A DNA stretch of 30,414 nt, taken from contig LRSR01004951.1 of assembly GCA_001579985.1 (NCBI GenBank), positions 1 through 30,414 of the forward strand, in the 5' to 3' direction. Both the position numbers and the translations under genes were made by a program. A model generated the notes under the pieces. That model saw nothing but the letters and a program-made list of their open reading frames with translations, was not told where the DNA came from and searched no databases. Below are positions 9,990 through 19,468 of the stretch, one piece after another. The stretch is from Hypsibius dujardini. Taxonomy: Eukaryota; Tardigrada; Eutardigrada; Parachela; Hypsibiidae. The first letter of the stretch is position 1. Every line of letters begins with the position of its first letter.

Positions 9990-12013
9990 TTAAAAAACTC
10001 TAGGCACAGGTGTCGCAGGTGAGGGCGTGGTCGCACTGCTTTCGGACGGAGGTTGAAACTGTAACAGCATCAGGACGTAACTGAAGATAATTGCGAGCGC
10101 CTGCAAGGACATTAATATAAGCACCGTCCATGTAAAACAAATACATCAACGCATGAAAAGAACCAAAACCGTACATTAATATACGCAGTTCCTTCTATCC
10201 TGAAACAGTTGCCGGCAGTAAAGCTGACTGCTGACGAGGAAGCCTGGTTCAATAAGAGGAGATATTCCGCCGCGAATTTGTCGTCAGTCATTTCAGGCTG
10301 CCAATCTCTCACCGCCACGATCACTTCGTCAGCCTTTGAAAAAGAGCTTCGATGTAAATCTGAGCAATTTGTACTCTCTTTTCTATCTGACTGTTTTTCA
10401 ATCTTTCTGCGCGCTTGTTTGTCTGTCTTCTGGCCGGGCCAGTTCTCCTGTCTGTCTGTGTGACTGTTTCTGCCTGCCTGCCTGCCTGTGTGTCTGTGTG
10501 TCTGTCTGTGTATCTGTCTGTCTGTCTGTCTGTGTGTTTGCCTGCCTGCCTGCCTGTCTGTCTGTATGTCTATGGCTATGTCTATGTCTGCTTCTATGTC
10601 TGTCTATGCATATGGCTATGCCTTTGTCTATGGCTGCGTCTATGGTACCTGCCCACGGCCACGCATCTGCCTGTCTAAATCTATCACGCCTTGACTGCTG
10701 AATATGTTTGACTGGGCACCATTTTGAGACCACTTACTATAGCATGAACCCTCATAGCCTGCCGGATGACCAGAAAGAAGATAATCTCCAGCGCCACAAA
10801 CATCAGCAACGCCTGATAGAACGCAAACCGGTCCTTTCCCTGTGCGACCGTCCCGAACTTCAGCACTATGTAAATGATGGATGAGTTGACCACCACGAAG
10901 AGCACGTAAATGATGAGGATCATCGTCGAAAAACAGCCGTCCAGGAAATAGAAGATTTTACAGAGAATCCAATGAGAAGTGCGAATGTTTCGTAGCGTCT
11001 CCACCGACAACGAGGCCCGGGTAGAGTCCTCTTTCAGGTACGCCACAAACCGCTTCCACTCCTTCCCGATGACGTCACACATGAGGGAGAAGAAGAACGG
11101 GACCGCGAAGCAGCTGAGGAACATGAAAAAGTTCTCCGCACGGAAGGCGATCTTCACGCCGTACAGGACGTTTTTGCGGTTTTTGGAGATTGTGTAGTTG
11201 TGGTTGGAGTAGGCGATCCAGTTCTCGATCTTCACCAGCGGCGAATCGATCGCAGCGAAGGGATATCTGTTTGCGGTAATGTGATAGGCTTGAACGACGA
11301 GGACCTTAACGGAGTTATTCGTAACAGAACTTACCCCTCGTAGGCCTTTTCGGTTTTCATCTCGTCCAGCATGTACTCGTACACCAGTGTAAACGGGATT
11401 CCAATGGAGAGGGCTACGACGACGGCCAGGACTGCGTGGATGATGGCCATTTTACGGTGTGACTGGACAATCTGTAATGGAAATCGATATCAACAGTGTC
11501 TCTGTCTGTCTGTTTGTCTGCATCACATGTATATATATGTTTCTGTGACAGCCAGACCTACTTGAGCCCTTGTAGTAGCGTAATACTCGCGGAGCAACTT
11601 TATCATCGGACCGAGTCGGCGGCACGCCATCACCGACACTGCCCCGTTTGACACGCCAATGAAAAGAAAGGCACTCTGGACGATGGTCGACATGCCCGTC
11701 GGCGTGAGGAATCGCACCATCACATCCGTTTTACAGTATGGGTACGTGTGGTTGTCCTTCATCATGGTCTGGAAGCCGGCGCAGAACGCCAGAGGCCACA
11801 TCAGCGCAAACCCAAACGTGGAGAAGAACCCCATCACCAGGAACAGTCCGACTGTGCCGCAGTACACCGTTAATGCTGCGTTCCACCGGCGCCGAACTTT
11901 GTCTGAGAAACCAAACGCCGTGCCTGCAAAGAAAATAGGCCTAAGTATATTTTAAACAACTTAACAGACAGACAGACACACAAACAGAGAGACAGACAGA
12001 CAGACAGTCAAGC

Positions 12014-12052
<39 letters not shown>

Positions 12053-12612
12053 TAGACAGCCAAACAGACAGAGAGACAGAAAAACAGACAAACAGTCAGA
12101 CTGACAGACAGACAGACAGACAGAGACTCAAATGTCAAATATGAAAATTATTTTAATTACTAATTACTTTTAATTTAAGGTTTGATCGCCTTAACAGTTT
12201 TTTCAGTTTATAAATTTAACAGTTATTTTGAGGATGCTCATTTTTTACCTGTCGTCGCAAAGATGGACACCAACGAGCATAATCCGAGCGCCCGGAGCAG
12301 CCAGAAAAATGGCTCCAAGGCGGCGAGAGTATCAGCCGCCTGCTTGTCCGAATTCTCATTAAAGGGAAACTCCACAAACTGCCGGACGTTTTTGGCCGCG
12401 CCCCTGGCGAACCGAATAGGTCCGAAGTTCTGCAGACGCTCCGTCGCGGAGGGTGACAAGGGACCTTCCGGTTGACTGTCGCTGCGAGAGTCCGAGACGG
12501 ACAGTGTCTTCTTCCGATACATCCCATTGCTGGACGCAAGGGGAGGTAAAGAGCGGTCTGTGAAGTCGGCGGACTGCTGGTCAGCGAATTGCGAAGCATC
12601 TTTCAGTTCCAT
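9990..12612 (-). CDS. Gustatory-receptor-like 7TM protein, copy 2 (Gr2), 6 coding exons, 553 aa
   Basis: Coding exons: 12612-12249 (exon start 12628), 11923-11562, 11471-11335, 11266-10738, 10333-10175, 10100-9990. Exons 2 to 6 have exactly the same lengths as in copy 1 (362, 137, 529, 159, 111 nt). The first differs by one codon (VVEIPF against VEFPF). The C-terminal hallmark is present as IIFSYVLMLLQFQ. Differences from copy 1 are scattered and mostly conservative, for example MDL/MEL at the start, IVKSHQK/IVQSHRK in exon 3 and NGVK/YGVK in exon 4. No stop or splice-site loss was seen, so both copies look functional. This is a recent tandem duplication: introns and 3' flank are also alike, apart from microsatellite length. 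The role is inferred as chemoreception by family; the ligand is unknown. Confidence 0.8.
10334..10737 (-). other. Gr2 intron 4 with TCTG and CTATG repeats
   Basis: TCTG/CCTG tract at about 10449-10566 and CTATG-rich repeats at 10567-10660; shorter than the Gr1 intron. Confidence 0.7.
11965..12124 (+). repeat. (CAGA)n microsatellite, Gr2 intron 1
   Basis: Same position and orientation as in Gr1. The partner tract in Gr2 intron 2 is much shorter (11496-11521). Confidence 0.9.
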
Positions 12613-12871
12613 CTGTCCGCTGCGGTCTCTGAAAATATAAAAAACCATTTTGCAGAAATGTCTGGAAAAATAAATAAAAATTTTAGATTGCTTAAACAAC
12701 TGTCTAAAAAACGTTATCGAAGACAGCAAGTGTCTGGACCGAGACACTGCTTGTTTTCGTTAGGAAAATGAGAGAAACCCGGGACGTAAAATCTCTTTAA
12801 ATGGGGCAGACAAACATACGCCTTTTGTCTAGGCAGTCAAACGACAACATCATCAAAATACTCACTCAAGT

Positions 12872-13016
12872 CTCTCTACCTGTTTGTCTGTCTGCCTGTT
12901 TGTCTGTCGGTCGGTCGGTCTGTCTGCCTGTCCGTCTGCCTGTCTATCTGTCTGTCTGTTTGTCTGTCTGTCTGTTTGTCTATCTGTCGGTCTCTCTGTC
13001 TGTCTGTTTGACTGTT

Positions 13017-13084
<68 letters not shown>
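12872..13084 (+). repeat. (TCTG)n microsatellite, presumed Gr2 5' intron
   Basis: Long tract with TCGG and CCTG variants between the conserved 5' exon and the first coding exon. Confidence 0.9.
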
Positions 13085-13097
13085 CGATGTGACATAC

Positions 13098-13235
13098 CTA
13101 GAACGCTTGGTACCGTTGCTGTTCGCTGTTTCTGAAGGTCGCAGCAGGAAATCCCTCTCGGCGGCGCACTCTGGTAGCTCCACAATTCACTTCCGACAGA
13201 CGTGACGGAAAGCGTAAGGGAAACCACTGGTCTCA
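13098..13235 (-). other. Putative non-coding 5' exon of Gr2
   Basis: Counterpart of the Gr1 5' exon, ending at CTAG|GTATGTCAC (exon end 13098). Conserved with copy 1 over about 130 bp including the donor. It would splice to the acceptor at 12629 across a TCTG microsatellite intron. Confidence 0.45.
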
Positions 13236-13246
13236 ATCAGATACAG

Positions 13247-13262
13247 AATATATATATATAGG
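13247..13262 (-). promoter_or_regulatory. TATA-like element upstream of Gr2
   Basis: A TATATATATATA run on the minus strand sits just upstream of CTGATTGAGACCA, in the same position as the TATA-like element of Gr1. It could also be a chance dinucleotide run. Confidence 0.4.
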
Positions 13263-13275
13263 CATACCACCGTGT

Positions 13276-13503
13276 CTAATGTACAACAATTTTCCGCAAA
13301 GTGATGCAAATTGGTTTTACAGAGTGCGTTCTTCGTTTTAAATTTGCCACTTCGACGTTTGTGCCGCTTTCACTGTCAAATTCAGATAGAGAAAGGAGAG
13401 ATACGGCCAGCAACACAAATGCGGTGGAGATTAGGCAGCCAACAATGGTACACCGATTAGTCCGTGACGAACTTCCGCCGCGTCGAAGACGCACAGAAAA
13501 CAC
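13276..13503 (-). CDS. Small hypothetical ORF, 75 aa, single hydrophobic segment
   Basis: ATG to stop on the minus strand, upstream of the Gr2 TATA-like element. It is Arg-rich at the start, has one hydrophobic stretch (TIVGCLISTAFVLLAVSLL, about 19-37), then SEFDSESGTNVEVANLK. A related block lies upstream of Gr1 (9448-9560), where the frame stops early at VVN. Shorter relatives lie at 18884-18965 and 27297-27380. I do not recognise it. It may be a secreted or membrane micropeptide, a 3' exon of another transcript, or just part of a dispersed repeat. Confidence 0.2.
   Translation of the reverse strand: MFSVRLRRGGSSSRTNRCTIVGCLISTAFVLLAVSLLSLSEFDSESGTNVEVANLKRRTHSVKPICITLRKIVVH
13333..13451. 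repeat. Dispersed conserved block, copy 2
   Basis: Copy upstream of Gr2, overlapping the 75-aa ORF. Confidence 0.6.
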
Positions 13504-13675
13504 GGGGGTCGCGACAACATTTGTTTGTACAACCAGTGTGGCACTTCGGTTATCATCGCAATGAATCAGAGCGAGACCGAAAGGAAATCAGGCAGAGGGT
13601 GCGTACCTTTTCACTCATTTATTGGAATCGCAGTGGGAAACGGCTTAGATATAACAAGGGTCGCTATATCTAACA

Positions 13676-13719
<44 letters not shown>

Positions 13720-13864
13720 CGCCTGTTTGTCTGTCTGTCTGTCTGCCCGTCTGTGATTTCAGCCTTCAATTCGATCTCTCGTGGAACCACCGCTTTTGGT
13801 ACAATGATGACGCCGCTGTGGACGAAAAGAGGAAAATCAAATGCAAATCAAAAGCAAAGGCAAA
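13504..13864. other. Spacer, no gene recognised
   Basis: Contains (TCTG)n at 13678-13755 and ATCAATCAATC motifs at the edge of repeat element A. Confidence 0.5.
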
Positions 13865-14176
13865 TCAATCAATCAACCCATTAGTCAAAATTCATTTTAC
13901 AGTTGACATGAATCAATCAATTGACTGATGGAATTAAACGCAAAGTTATTCACGATAGTCAATCCACCAATCAATTACTGACATGCATGTTAAGACAATT
14001 CATGCAAGAAATGGGGGATTATTGCATGCTAAGCCTTCAATTTACGGAGAGGCTAGAAGAGATCGCGTATCAGAATCCAAGGGAGCAACTGGACGAAGGG
14101 CTGGCGACGGAGACATCATCTTAATTCAGCAGTCAACTCTCAGTTGAGATAACCTAGAAATTTTTTTACCTGGGAA

Positions 14177-14560
14177 TTGCAGGAACAAGTGGAAACATTG
14201 CAGGAACAGACAGAAACTTTGCAGGAACAGACAGAAACTTTGCAGGAACAGACAGAAACGTTGCAGGAACAAGGGGAAACTTTGCAGGAACAAGGGGAGA
14301 CTTTGCAGGAACAAGGGGAAACTTTGCAGGAACAAGGGGAAACATTTCAGGAACAAGGGGAAACTTTGAAGGAACAAACGGAACATTCCATTGTTTATCT
14401 TTTCCTTATTCCTTCCAGAGACGTCCTGTTTTACACCTGCTGGAATTTTTCGTCACAAATGAGAAAAGTACTGGAGGACTGGATATCGGCGTCCGTGTTG
14501 GGATTGACCGAGAAGTGGCGGAGTGATGGCCTGAAGGAAGTCCTGGAGAGCTTTTTGTAG
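14177..14560 (+). CDS. Element-borne hypothetical ORF with heptad repeats, 127 aa
   Basis: About ten repeats of LQEQTET/LQEQGET (7 residues = 21 bp) are followed by a non-repeated tail HSIVYLFLIPSRDVLFYTCW ... WISASVLGLTEKWRSDGLK and a stop. A similar tail is open in both arms of element copy B (VLFYICWGFSSQM, SVLGLTEQWR). The repeat part would form a polar coiled coil. Because the repeat length is a multiple of three, openness there is uninformative. A pyrimidine-rich CCTTCCAG just before the tail could instead be a splice acceptor. Function unknown; it may not be translated. Confidence 0.25.
   Translation: MQEQVETLQEQTETLQEQTETLQEQTETLQEQGETLQEQGETLQEQGETLQEQGETFQEQGETLKEQTEHSIVYLFLIPSRDVLFYTCWNFSSQMRKVLEDWISASVLGLTEKWRSDGLKEVLESFL
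14178..14385 (+). repeat. 21-bp minisatellite (element A, direct arm)
   Basis: About ten tandem units of the type TTGCAGGAACAGACAGAAAC with A/G changes at the variable triplet. Confidence 0.85.
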
Positions 14561-14649
14561 TTTGGCGTTTCGCGTTCGACGAAGCACACGCGGTTACAGT
14601 GCTGTGAGAGGTGGATATACTACGAAGCGACGGACAAATGTGATTCAAA

Positions 14650-14882
14650 GACATTGTTCCTGTAATGTTTCCTATTGTTCCTGCAAAGTTTCCTATTGTT
14701 CCTGCAATGTTTGCACTTGTTCCTGCAATGTTTCCATTTGTTCCTGGAATGTTTCATATTGTTCCTGGAATGTTTCCAATTGTTCCTGCAGTGTATCCAC
14801 TTGTTCCTGGAATGTTTCCGTCTGTTCCTGCAATGTTTCCGTCTGTTCCTGCAATGTTTGCAGTTGTTCCTGCAATGAATTT
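14650..14882 (-). repeat. 21-bp minisatellite (element A, inverted arm)
   Basis: The same unit in reverse complement (TGTTCCTGCAATGTTTCC on the plus strand), about eleven copies. It forms an inverted repeat with 14178-14385 around the 14390-14640 module. Confidence 0.85.
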
Positions 14883-15405
14883 GGGGATTGCCTATGAACA
14901 ACTCGAACAATTGGTTAATCCTGATTCGATGATCAGAATCTAGCAAGCAAGATATTCCATCGCGGACCAATCTTTCATTTCGTTCAACAAAAAGCACCGC
15001 AAGATAGAAAGCGTTTGAAGGAATAGAAAACGTACATCCAACCGAGATTGCTAAAAACTCAAAACTACAGGCCAGGGCCTAAAATAGCCCCTCCCCCCTT
15101 GGCTTAAAAGTCCCTCTAATATCGAAGGGGTGATCGGAAATCTCTTCGGATTCGAACTTTTTTCATCGTCGACATTTTGGAAAATAAAGATGCACATTTT
15201 TTTTTGTATGCATTTTGTCTGTTAATAGACACTATTTTAGGCCCTGCTACAAGCCGTCACATGAAACGCAATTACGACGATTGAAAACAAAAGAACTCTT
15301 AAAATCACACTTTCGCACCAGAAGAACAAAAAAAAAGACCAATCTCCAAATATATCTTTGAGAACACTTAACACACACAATTTAACACACACAAAAACAA
15401 GACAT

Positions 15406-15825
15406 CATCGAATGCATTTTTCGGTTAGAAAAATGGGTGAAATACACGTAAAAGAATACAACGAATTAGAATAAGAGAAGTCGCAACCTGCGCGATACGC
15501 GTATTGCCGTCCTCATCAATATTCGCAATGATTTAAAACACTTTAAAATACTTTAAATATTAGGTTATTATTACTATTTTATTTTTTATATATTTTTTAT
15601 ATATTTTTTATACTTTTTATTTAATTCATGTATCAGGTAAGTTTTGGACATAAACGGATTCACTCAGTAATTTATGTTTTAGATTTCAAAGATTTGTTTT
15701 AAATTTAGACTATATATCATCATCTCACTCCCTTCCTCCGGATCACAGAAAACGTCAAAGGAAATGCGATTCAACAGGCCGCGACGTTTCTTCTGTTCCA
15801 TCGGATTAATCATCACTTTTCGCAC
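15406..15825. other. AT-rich spacer
   Basis: Very AT-rich core (about 15530-15720, TATATTTTTTATAT runs). No gene assigned. A minus-strand open stretch at 15690-15870 (NLFRQVRKVMINPMEQKKRR) was noted but has no start or acceptor that keeps it open. Confidence 0.5.
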
Positions 15826-16102
15826 TTGACGGAACAGATTGCAGTGGAAAAAGCCGATAATGCCATTTCAACTGGCAGGAGGCTCCACTCGGAGCTAGAC
15901 AACGTTAACAACGTACATGAGGATAAGAGCTTTCAGGTTCTGCTGATGGCCGACGGTATCGCTGACGTACTTCTACCTGTCCGCGTGCGAGTGCGCGGTG
16001 GAAACGAGAAAGTCGATGGCTTCCACTGGAAACGCTGTTGACGGCCTGACGGAGCTGATCGCTCTTCATCACAAAAGACAAGGAAAGAGCCAGGCTATTG
16101 TA
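15826..16102 (+). pseudogene. Gustatory-receptor-like exon fragment, frameshifted
   Basis: Two plus-strand frames together read like the membrane-proximal part of a Gr-type receptor. The first has GRRLHSELDNVNNVHEDK followed by SFQVLLMADGIADV. The second, offset by one base near 15972, has LTYFYLSACECAVETRKS and then LTELIALHHKRQGKSQAI up to a GTAGGT donor-like site at 16103. The pattern of a helix with LHxEL followed by a hydrophobic stretch and YFYLSA resembles Gr/7tm_7 proteins. The one-base break argues for a dead copy. A possible later exon lies at about 16487-16612 (FAAAVDFVWAVSATERLLNE then stop). It is the only candidate gene piece read on the plus strand with any family resemblance. 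The assignment is tentative. Confidence 0.3.
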
Positions 16103-16111
16103 GGTAGCCAG

Positions 16112-16345
16112 GCAAGCAGACAGACAGACACACCGACTTGTCAGACAGACACACCGACTTGTCAGACAGACACACCGACCTGTAAGACAGACACACCGAC
16201 TTGTTACAGACACACCGACCTGTGAGACAGACACAGCGACCTGTCAGACAGACACACCGACCTGTCAGACAGACACACCGACTTGTCAGACAGAAACACC
16301 GACTTGTCAGACAGACACAGCGACCTGTCAGACAGACAATCAGTC
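16112..16345 (+). repeat. 21-bp minisatellite CAGACAGACACACCGACTTGT
   Basis: About ten head-to-tail units with T/C and minor changes and no spacers, followed by a decayed tail with AATCAGTC. It directly follows the donor-like end of the Gr-like fragment. Confidence 0.85.
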
Positions 16346-16791
16346 CGGCATACAATCAGTCGGACAGGCATGTGGTCAGGCAGACGGACAGCTAAGTAAG
16401 TCAGTGGCATACACAGAACAACGGACGTGCTCTCGCTGTGAATCTGAACGTCTCTGTGACGAAGGAAAAGAAAAATTTGCTATAAAGAAGTCTTGGGACT
16501 GGCAGAACAGTGTTCTCGTTACCGTGCCACGAGATAGGTCCAGGTGTATTTGCCGCTGCGGTTGATTTCGTATGGGCTGTCAGCGCCACCGAAAGGTTGC
16601 TGAACGAATAAAAATAGGCGTGGAATTGAATGCTGTTTGTGTTCGTTGTTGTCGAAAGTTCTGCTCGCCTGGTAATGCGAACTTGCCTTCTCTGTCTATC
16701 AAACTATTTACCTGCTTGTTCACTTACCTTTCTGTCCGATTGCCGGCCTCTCTGTCTGTCAATCTACCTGTTTATATTAGTTTGACTGTTC

Positions 16792-16833
<42 letters not shown>

Positions 16834-16854
16834 GTTTGTCTGCCTGTCTGCGTC
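16346..16854. other. Spacer with possible exon and TCTG tract
   Basis: A possible plus-strand terminal exon (about 16487-16612, FAAAVDFVWAVSATERLLNE) and, on the opposite strand, a conflicting acceptor/donor-bounded frame (QPFGGADSPYEINRSGKY, 16601-16525); neither can be settled by eye. (TCTG)n at 16788-16854 abuts the R1 truncation. Confidence 0.35.
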
Positions 16855-18178
16855 CGTCGTGCAAGTAAGACCACAGCCACGTTCAAACCGACATCCAAAA
16901 ACGTTATCGTCATGTCACCATTGACCATGCTTTTACTACCGACTGTGGTAACACGAGTGGAAAACTCTTCGAGCGTTCCAGAATTAAGGTGGAACGTCCG
17001 CTAACTGTCATGGCCGGCTCGAAGGCGAATCGAACTCAATAAAACCTCAGACACACTTTCGCGTTCACACAACACATCAGAGTCAGGAGGAACTGACGCC
17101 ATTACGCCATAGACAATCAAGGATTTCGCTTTAGATTAATTTGAGGATTTCGCCTCTTCTCGTGTCAAATGCCGTTTAGTACAACGAGCCGACGACGACC
17201 CAAGGAGCACGGCAAAATCATACGCCCGCCGGGCAACCGTGCTAAGGATTTCCACATGCTGATCAATTGTTGCCTCGTTGACATTCTCATGGCAGTCCAA
17301 GTCATCCTCCACCTCACGAGAAAGATCTTGAGAAAAGGTAGCTCGGCGTTTGCGGTGCCGGCGCCGCCAAAATTCCTCCTCCTTTTTGTGTGGCGGTTTC
17401 AGCCTCCGAACGTACTTGACCGGTTTTCCGACGTGCATGATGCAGAGGTCGATTTGCCGGACTAAGTCCGTTGAAGAGGATATAATCGAGTTAGTTCGAG
17501 CTGAAAACAACAGGCAAACAGGCAGACAGGCAGACTGATTGACAAACGAACAGAAAGAAAATTGGGCAGACAAATAGAGAGACAAACAAACAGAGAGTCA
17601 GCCAGGCAGGCCAACAGGCAGGCAGACAGACAGACAAACAGGCAGGTGAACCGCTTACAAAGATGTGCGTCATTTGATTCAAAGTCTCCCTTCGTGTTTA
17701 AATTAGCAAGGTGCGGCGTGTTCACCAGATAATCCGTGAGGTCTGAATACCACTTCTGCGAAGACCCAAACCAAAAGCTACCTGCCTCATCTGGTCTCAA
17801 GTAGTGTACACCGCTGGTATAGGGATGACAATACGGTGGCATCGACCGGATCAGGCAGGACACCGTGAAATCCATCCACGGCAGCTGTTCCACCGCCATG
17901 TCGAAGAGCTCCGGCAGCAACCACCGCTTCCGCTTGTTCAACGAATACGACACACCGAGTAGCACTATCTCACACAGTCCGTCGGTGCAGAAGCGTGCTT
18001 CCTGGAGGCCTCCGTCACTACTTGAGACGGACTGGAGCGTGGCGTCGTTCTTTCGGAATGTCTCCAGACTTTGAGTGTGCGGGTTGGCCCATTCGTGCCG
18101 CTGGCTGATCGGGTAGACGAACCGTTTCTCCATGAATGCGCAATTCGCGTTGCGCGATCGATGGCTGCGTGACGGCAT
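16855..18178 (-). pseudogene. Truncated RBR-ligase pseudogene R1
   Basis: Exon 1 (18178-17659, MPSRSHRSRN..., 173 codons, GTAAGC donor) and the start of exon 2 (from 17500) align with the complete copy R2. Exon 2 carries an in-frame TAA at 17138-17136 after AKSSN, and a second stop where R2 has DSQRTF (CAG to TAG). Homology ends inside the FLDVGLNV...ARR segment, where the sequence runs straight into a CAGA microsatellite at about 16855. RING1, IBR and RING2 are all missing. It cannot encode the ligase; a 270-odd-residue N-terminal fragment is the most it could make. R3 shares the TAA and the truncation point. Confidence 0.8.
17512..17645 (+). repeat. CAGA/CAGG microsatellite, R1 intron 1
   Basis: Impure tetranucleotide tract inside the pseudogene's intron; counterpart of the tracts in R2, R3 and R4. 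Confidence 0.85.
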
Positions 18179-18238
18179 TGTGCGTGTGTGTCACCGGAAG
18201 TTTTTCCCAAATTTAATGTTAATGATGAAGTCGCGGAA

Positions 18239-18297
18239 CCTGGAAAATTCGTAGAAAAAAAATCCAGCTCAGTTGGACCGTTAAAGAAAATGCCTGA
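18239..18297 (-). promoter_or_regulatory. Conserved block upstream of R1
   Basis: Nearly the same as 22456-22508 upstream of R2 (CCAACTGAGCTGG followed by an oligo-T run and ACGAATTTTCCAG). Conservation between copies suggests 5' UTR, a 5' intron acceptor (T-run then CCAG) or core promoter. It is separated from the ATG by extra DNA in R1. Confidence 0.35.
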
Positions 18298-18304
18298 CAG
18301 ACAA

Positions 18305-18373
<69 letters not shown>

Positions 18374-18404
18374 GAGACAGAGAGACAGAGAGACAGACAG
18401 ACAA

Positions 18405-18444
<40 letters not shown>

Positions 18445-18883
18445 GCAACCAGTCAGATAAACAGGCTAACCGACACGGGAACAGAAGTAAGGAAACTCCG
18501 ATAGACTTCCAGAAAGGTAGTCAAGATGAAAATGGAAGCAAGCTTTAACAAAATCAGATCACTCTAATCGGAAGAGAGGACGGAGAAGAAAACAGATAAA
18601 GTTGAGTATGAAAAAATATTAAAGGGCTTTGGCAAGAGCACTTAAGCTGCCTGAGTCGATCGACCAGTAATTAATACGTTCAAGGTTAAAAATCAAGTCA
18701 TAAAACAATCCAGGCACTGCAGCTGCGGAGTTGATTAAAGAACTGTCGAAACTCCTTAGTGTTTCTTATCCTTCTTCTCGGCCACAAAATATTCGAAATC
18801 CCTACATGTACAATATATCGTATAAAGTAAATGAAGACACAGTGTACAGACAGACAGGCACGACAGATAGTTTGTTTTAGCCA

Positions 18884-18965
18884 TCGGTTTTAAATTTACT
18901 ACTTCGGCATTTGTGCCTTTTGGGCTGCCAAAGTCAGTCGAAGGAGTGCAACGGAAATCAGGCAA
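18884..18965. repeat. Dispersed conserved block, copy 3
   Basis: Shares AAATTTACTACTTCGGCATTT and GTCGAAGGAGTGCAACGGAA with the block at 27297-27380. Lies downstream (3') of R2. Confidence 0.6.
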
Positions 18966-19468
18966 GGTGCGTGTACACATTTACTGTGATAATAACAAGT
19001 AAGTGCGTGAATAACACGGCTCGCTAAAAGAGTCGAACAGCTGACCACGCACTGTTCGCCCAGTCGATTGACTGATTGATTTTGAATTATTATGGCGATC
19101 TTCTCGATTTCTCAATTCATTGATTGATTGATTTCTTGCGGAGAACATTTGATGAGTCGACCTTTGAAGCCCACGAAAGTCCGCGTACATTTAGAAATTA
19201 CAGTACGAAGAAAAATTTTCGTACGAAAAGATGAGTGGAAGATGAGTGAAGTGGACTGGGCGGAGAGAGTCAACCGAGAGACGCCAAAATTTGGACAAAT
19301 TATGAATAACGTAATACTAATGTTAAATCAATGAATCAAGCAATGTTAGAAACAGATCTGGTGTTAAATCAATGAATCAAGCTATGTGAGAAACATGAAT
19401 TCGGTCGGCCTTGGCGAGGTTTGGGCGACGTGTGTACGTTTTCGTGCCAACCGGTGATCGCTCTTTCT

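Larger units (their letters stand above)
13865..15405 (+). repeat. Repeat element, copy A (heptad minisatellite element)
   Basis: The segment is colinear with 23125-24885: an opening with ATCAATCAATC, a block with ATTCATGCAAGAAA...GGGGGATTATTGCATGC, CAACTCTCAGTTGAGAT, a 21-bp minisatellite, a 200-bp unique module (about 14390-14600), an inverted minisatellite (14650-14885), CATCGCGG...AAGATAGAAAGC, and an end with AAATATATCTTTG...ACACACACAAAA. No transposase, reverse transcriptase or clear target-site duplication was found. It is probably a non-autonomous element or part of the larger segmental duplication. Confidence 0.6.
18179..19468. other. Spacer between R1 and the 3' end of R2
   Basis: Holds the conserved upstream block (18239-18297), (CAGA)n at 18297-18445, a segment at 18685-18860 matching 22948-23105, the dispersed block 18884-18965, a TTGATTGATTGA-rich part near 19060-19130, and a direct repeat TGTTAAATCAATGAATCAAG (about 19321 and 19362). 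No gene recognised. Confidence 0.55.

Noticed and set aside
13870-13925. ATCAATCAATC motifs as telomere-like or integration signals
   Set aside because: Short, irregular and found at several unrelated places (about 600, 19070, 23130, 23645); no array and no flanking duplication could be shown.
14650-14882. Minus-strand heptad-coding frame as a separate gene
   Set aside because: It is only the inverted minisatellite; it has no unique flanking coding sequence of its own.
16112-16345. Regular 21-bp units resembling a CRISPR array
   Set aside because: The units are head to tail with no unique spacers and the setting is an animal genome; it is a minisatellite.
17350-17538. Plus-strand frames antisense to RBR exon 2 in R1, R2, R3 and R4
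   Set aside because: They are shadows of the minus-strand coding sequence and keep no reading frame between paralogues where the ligase frame does.
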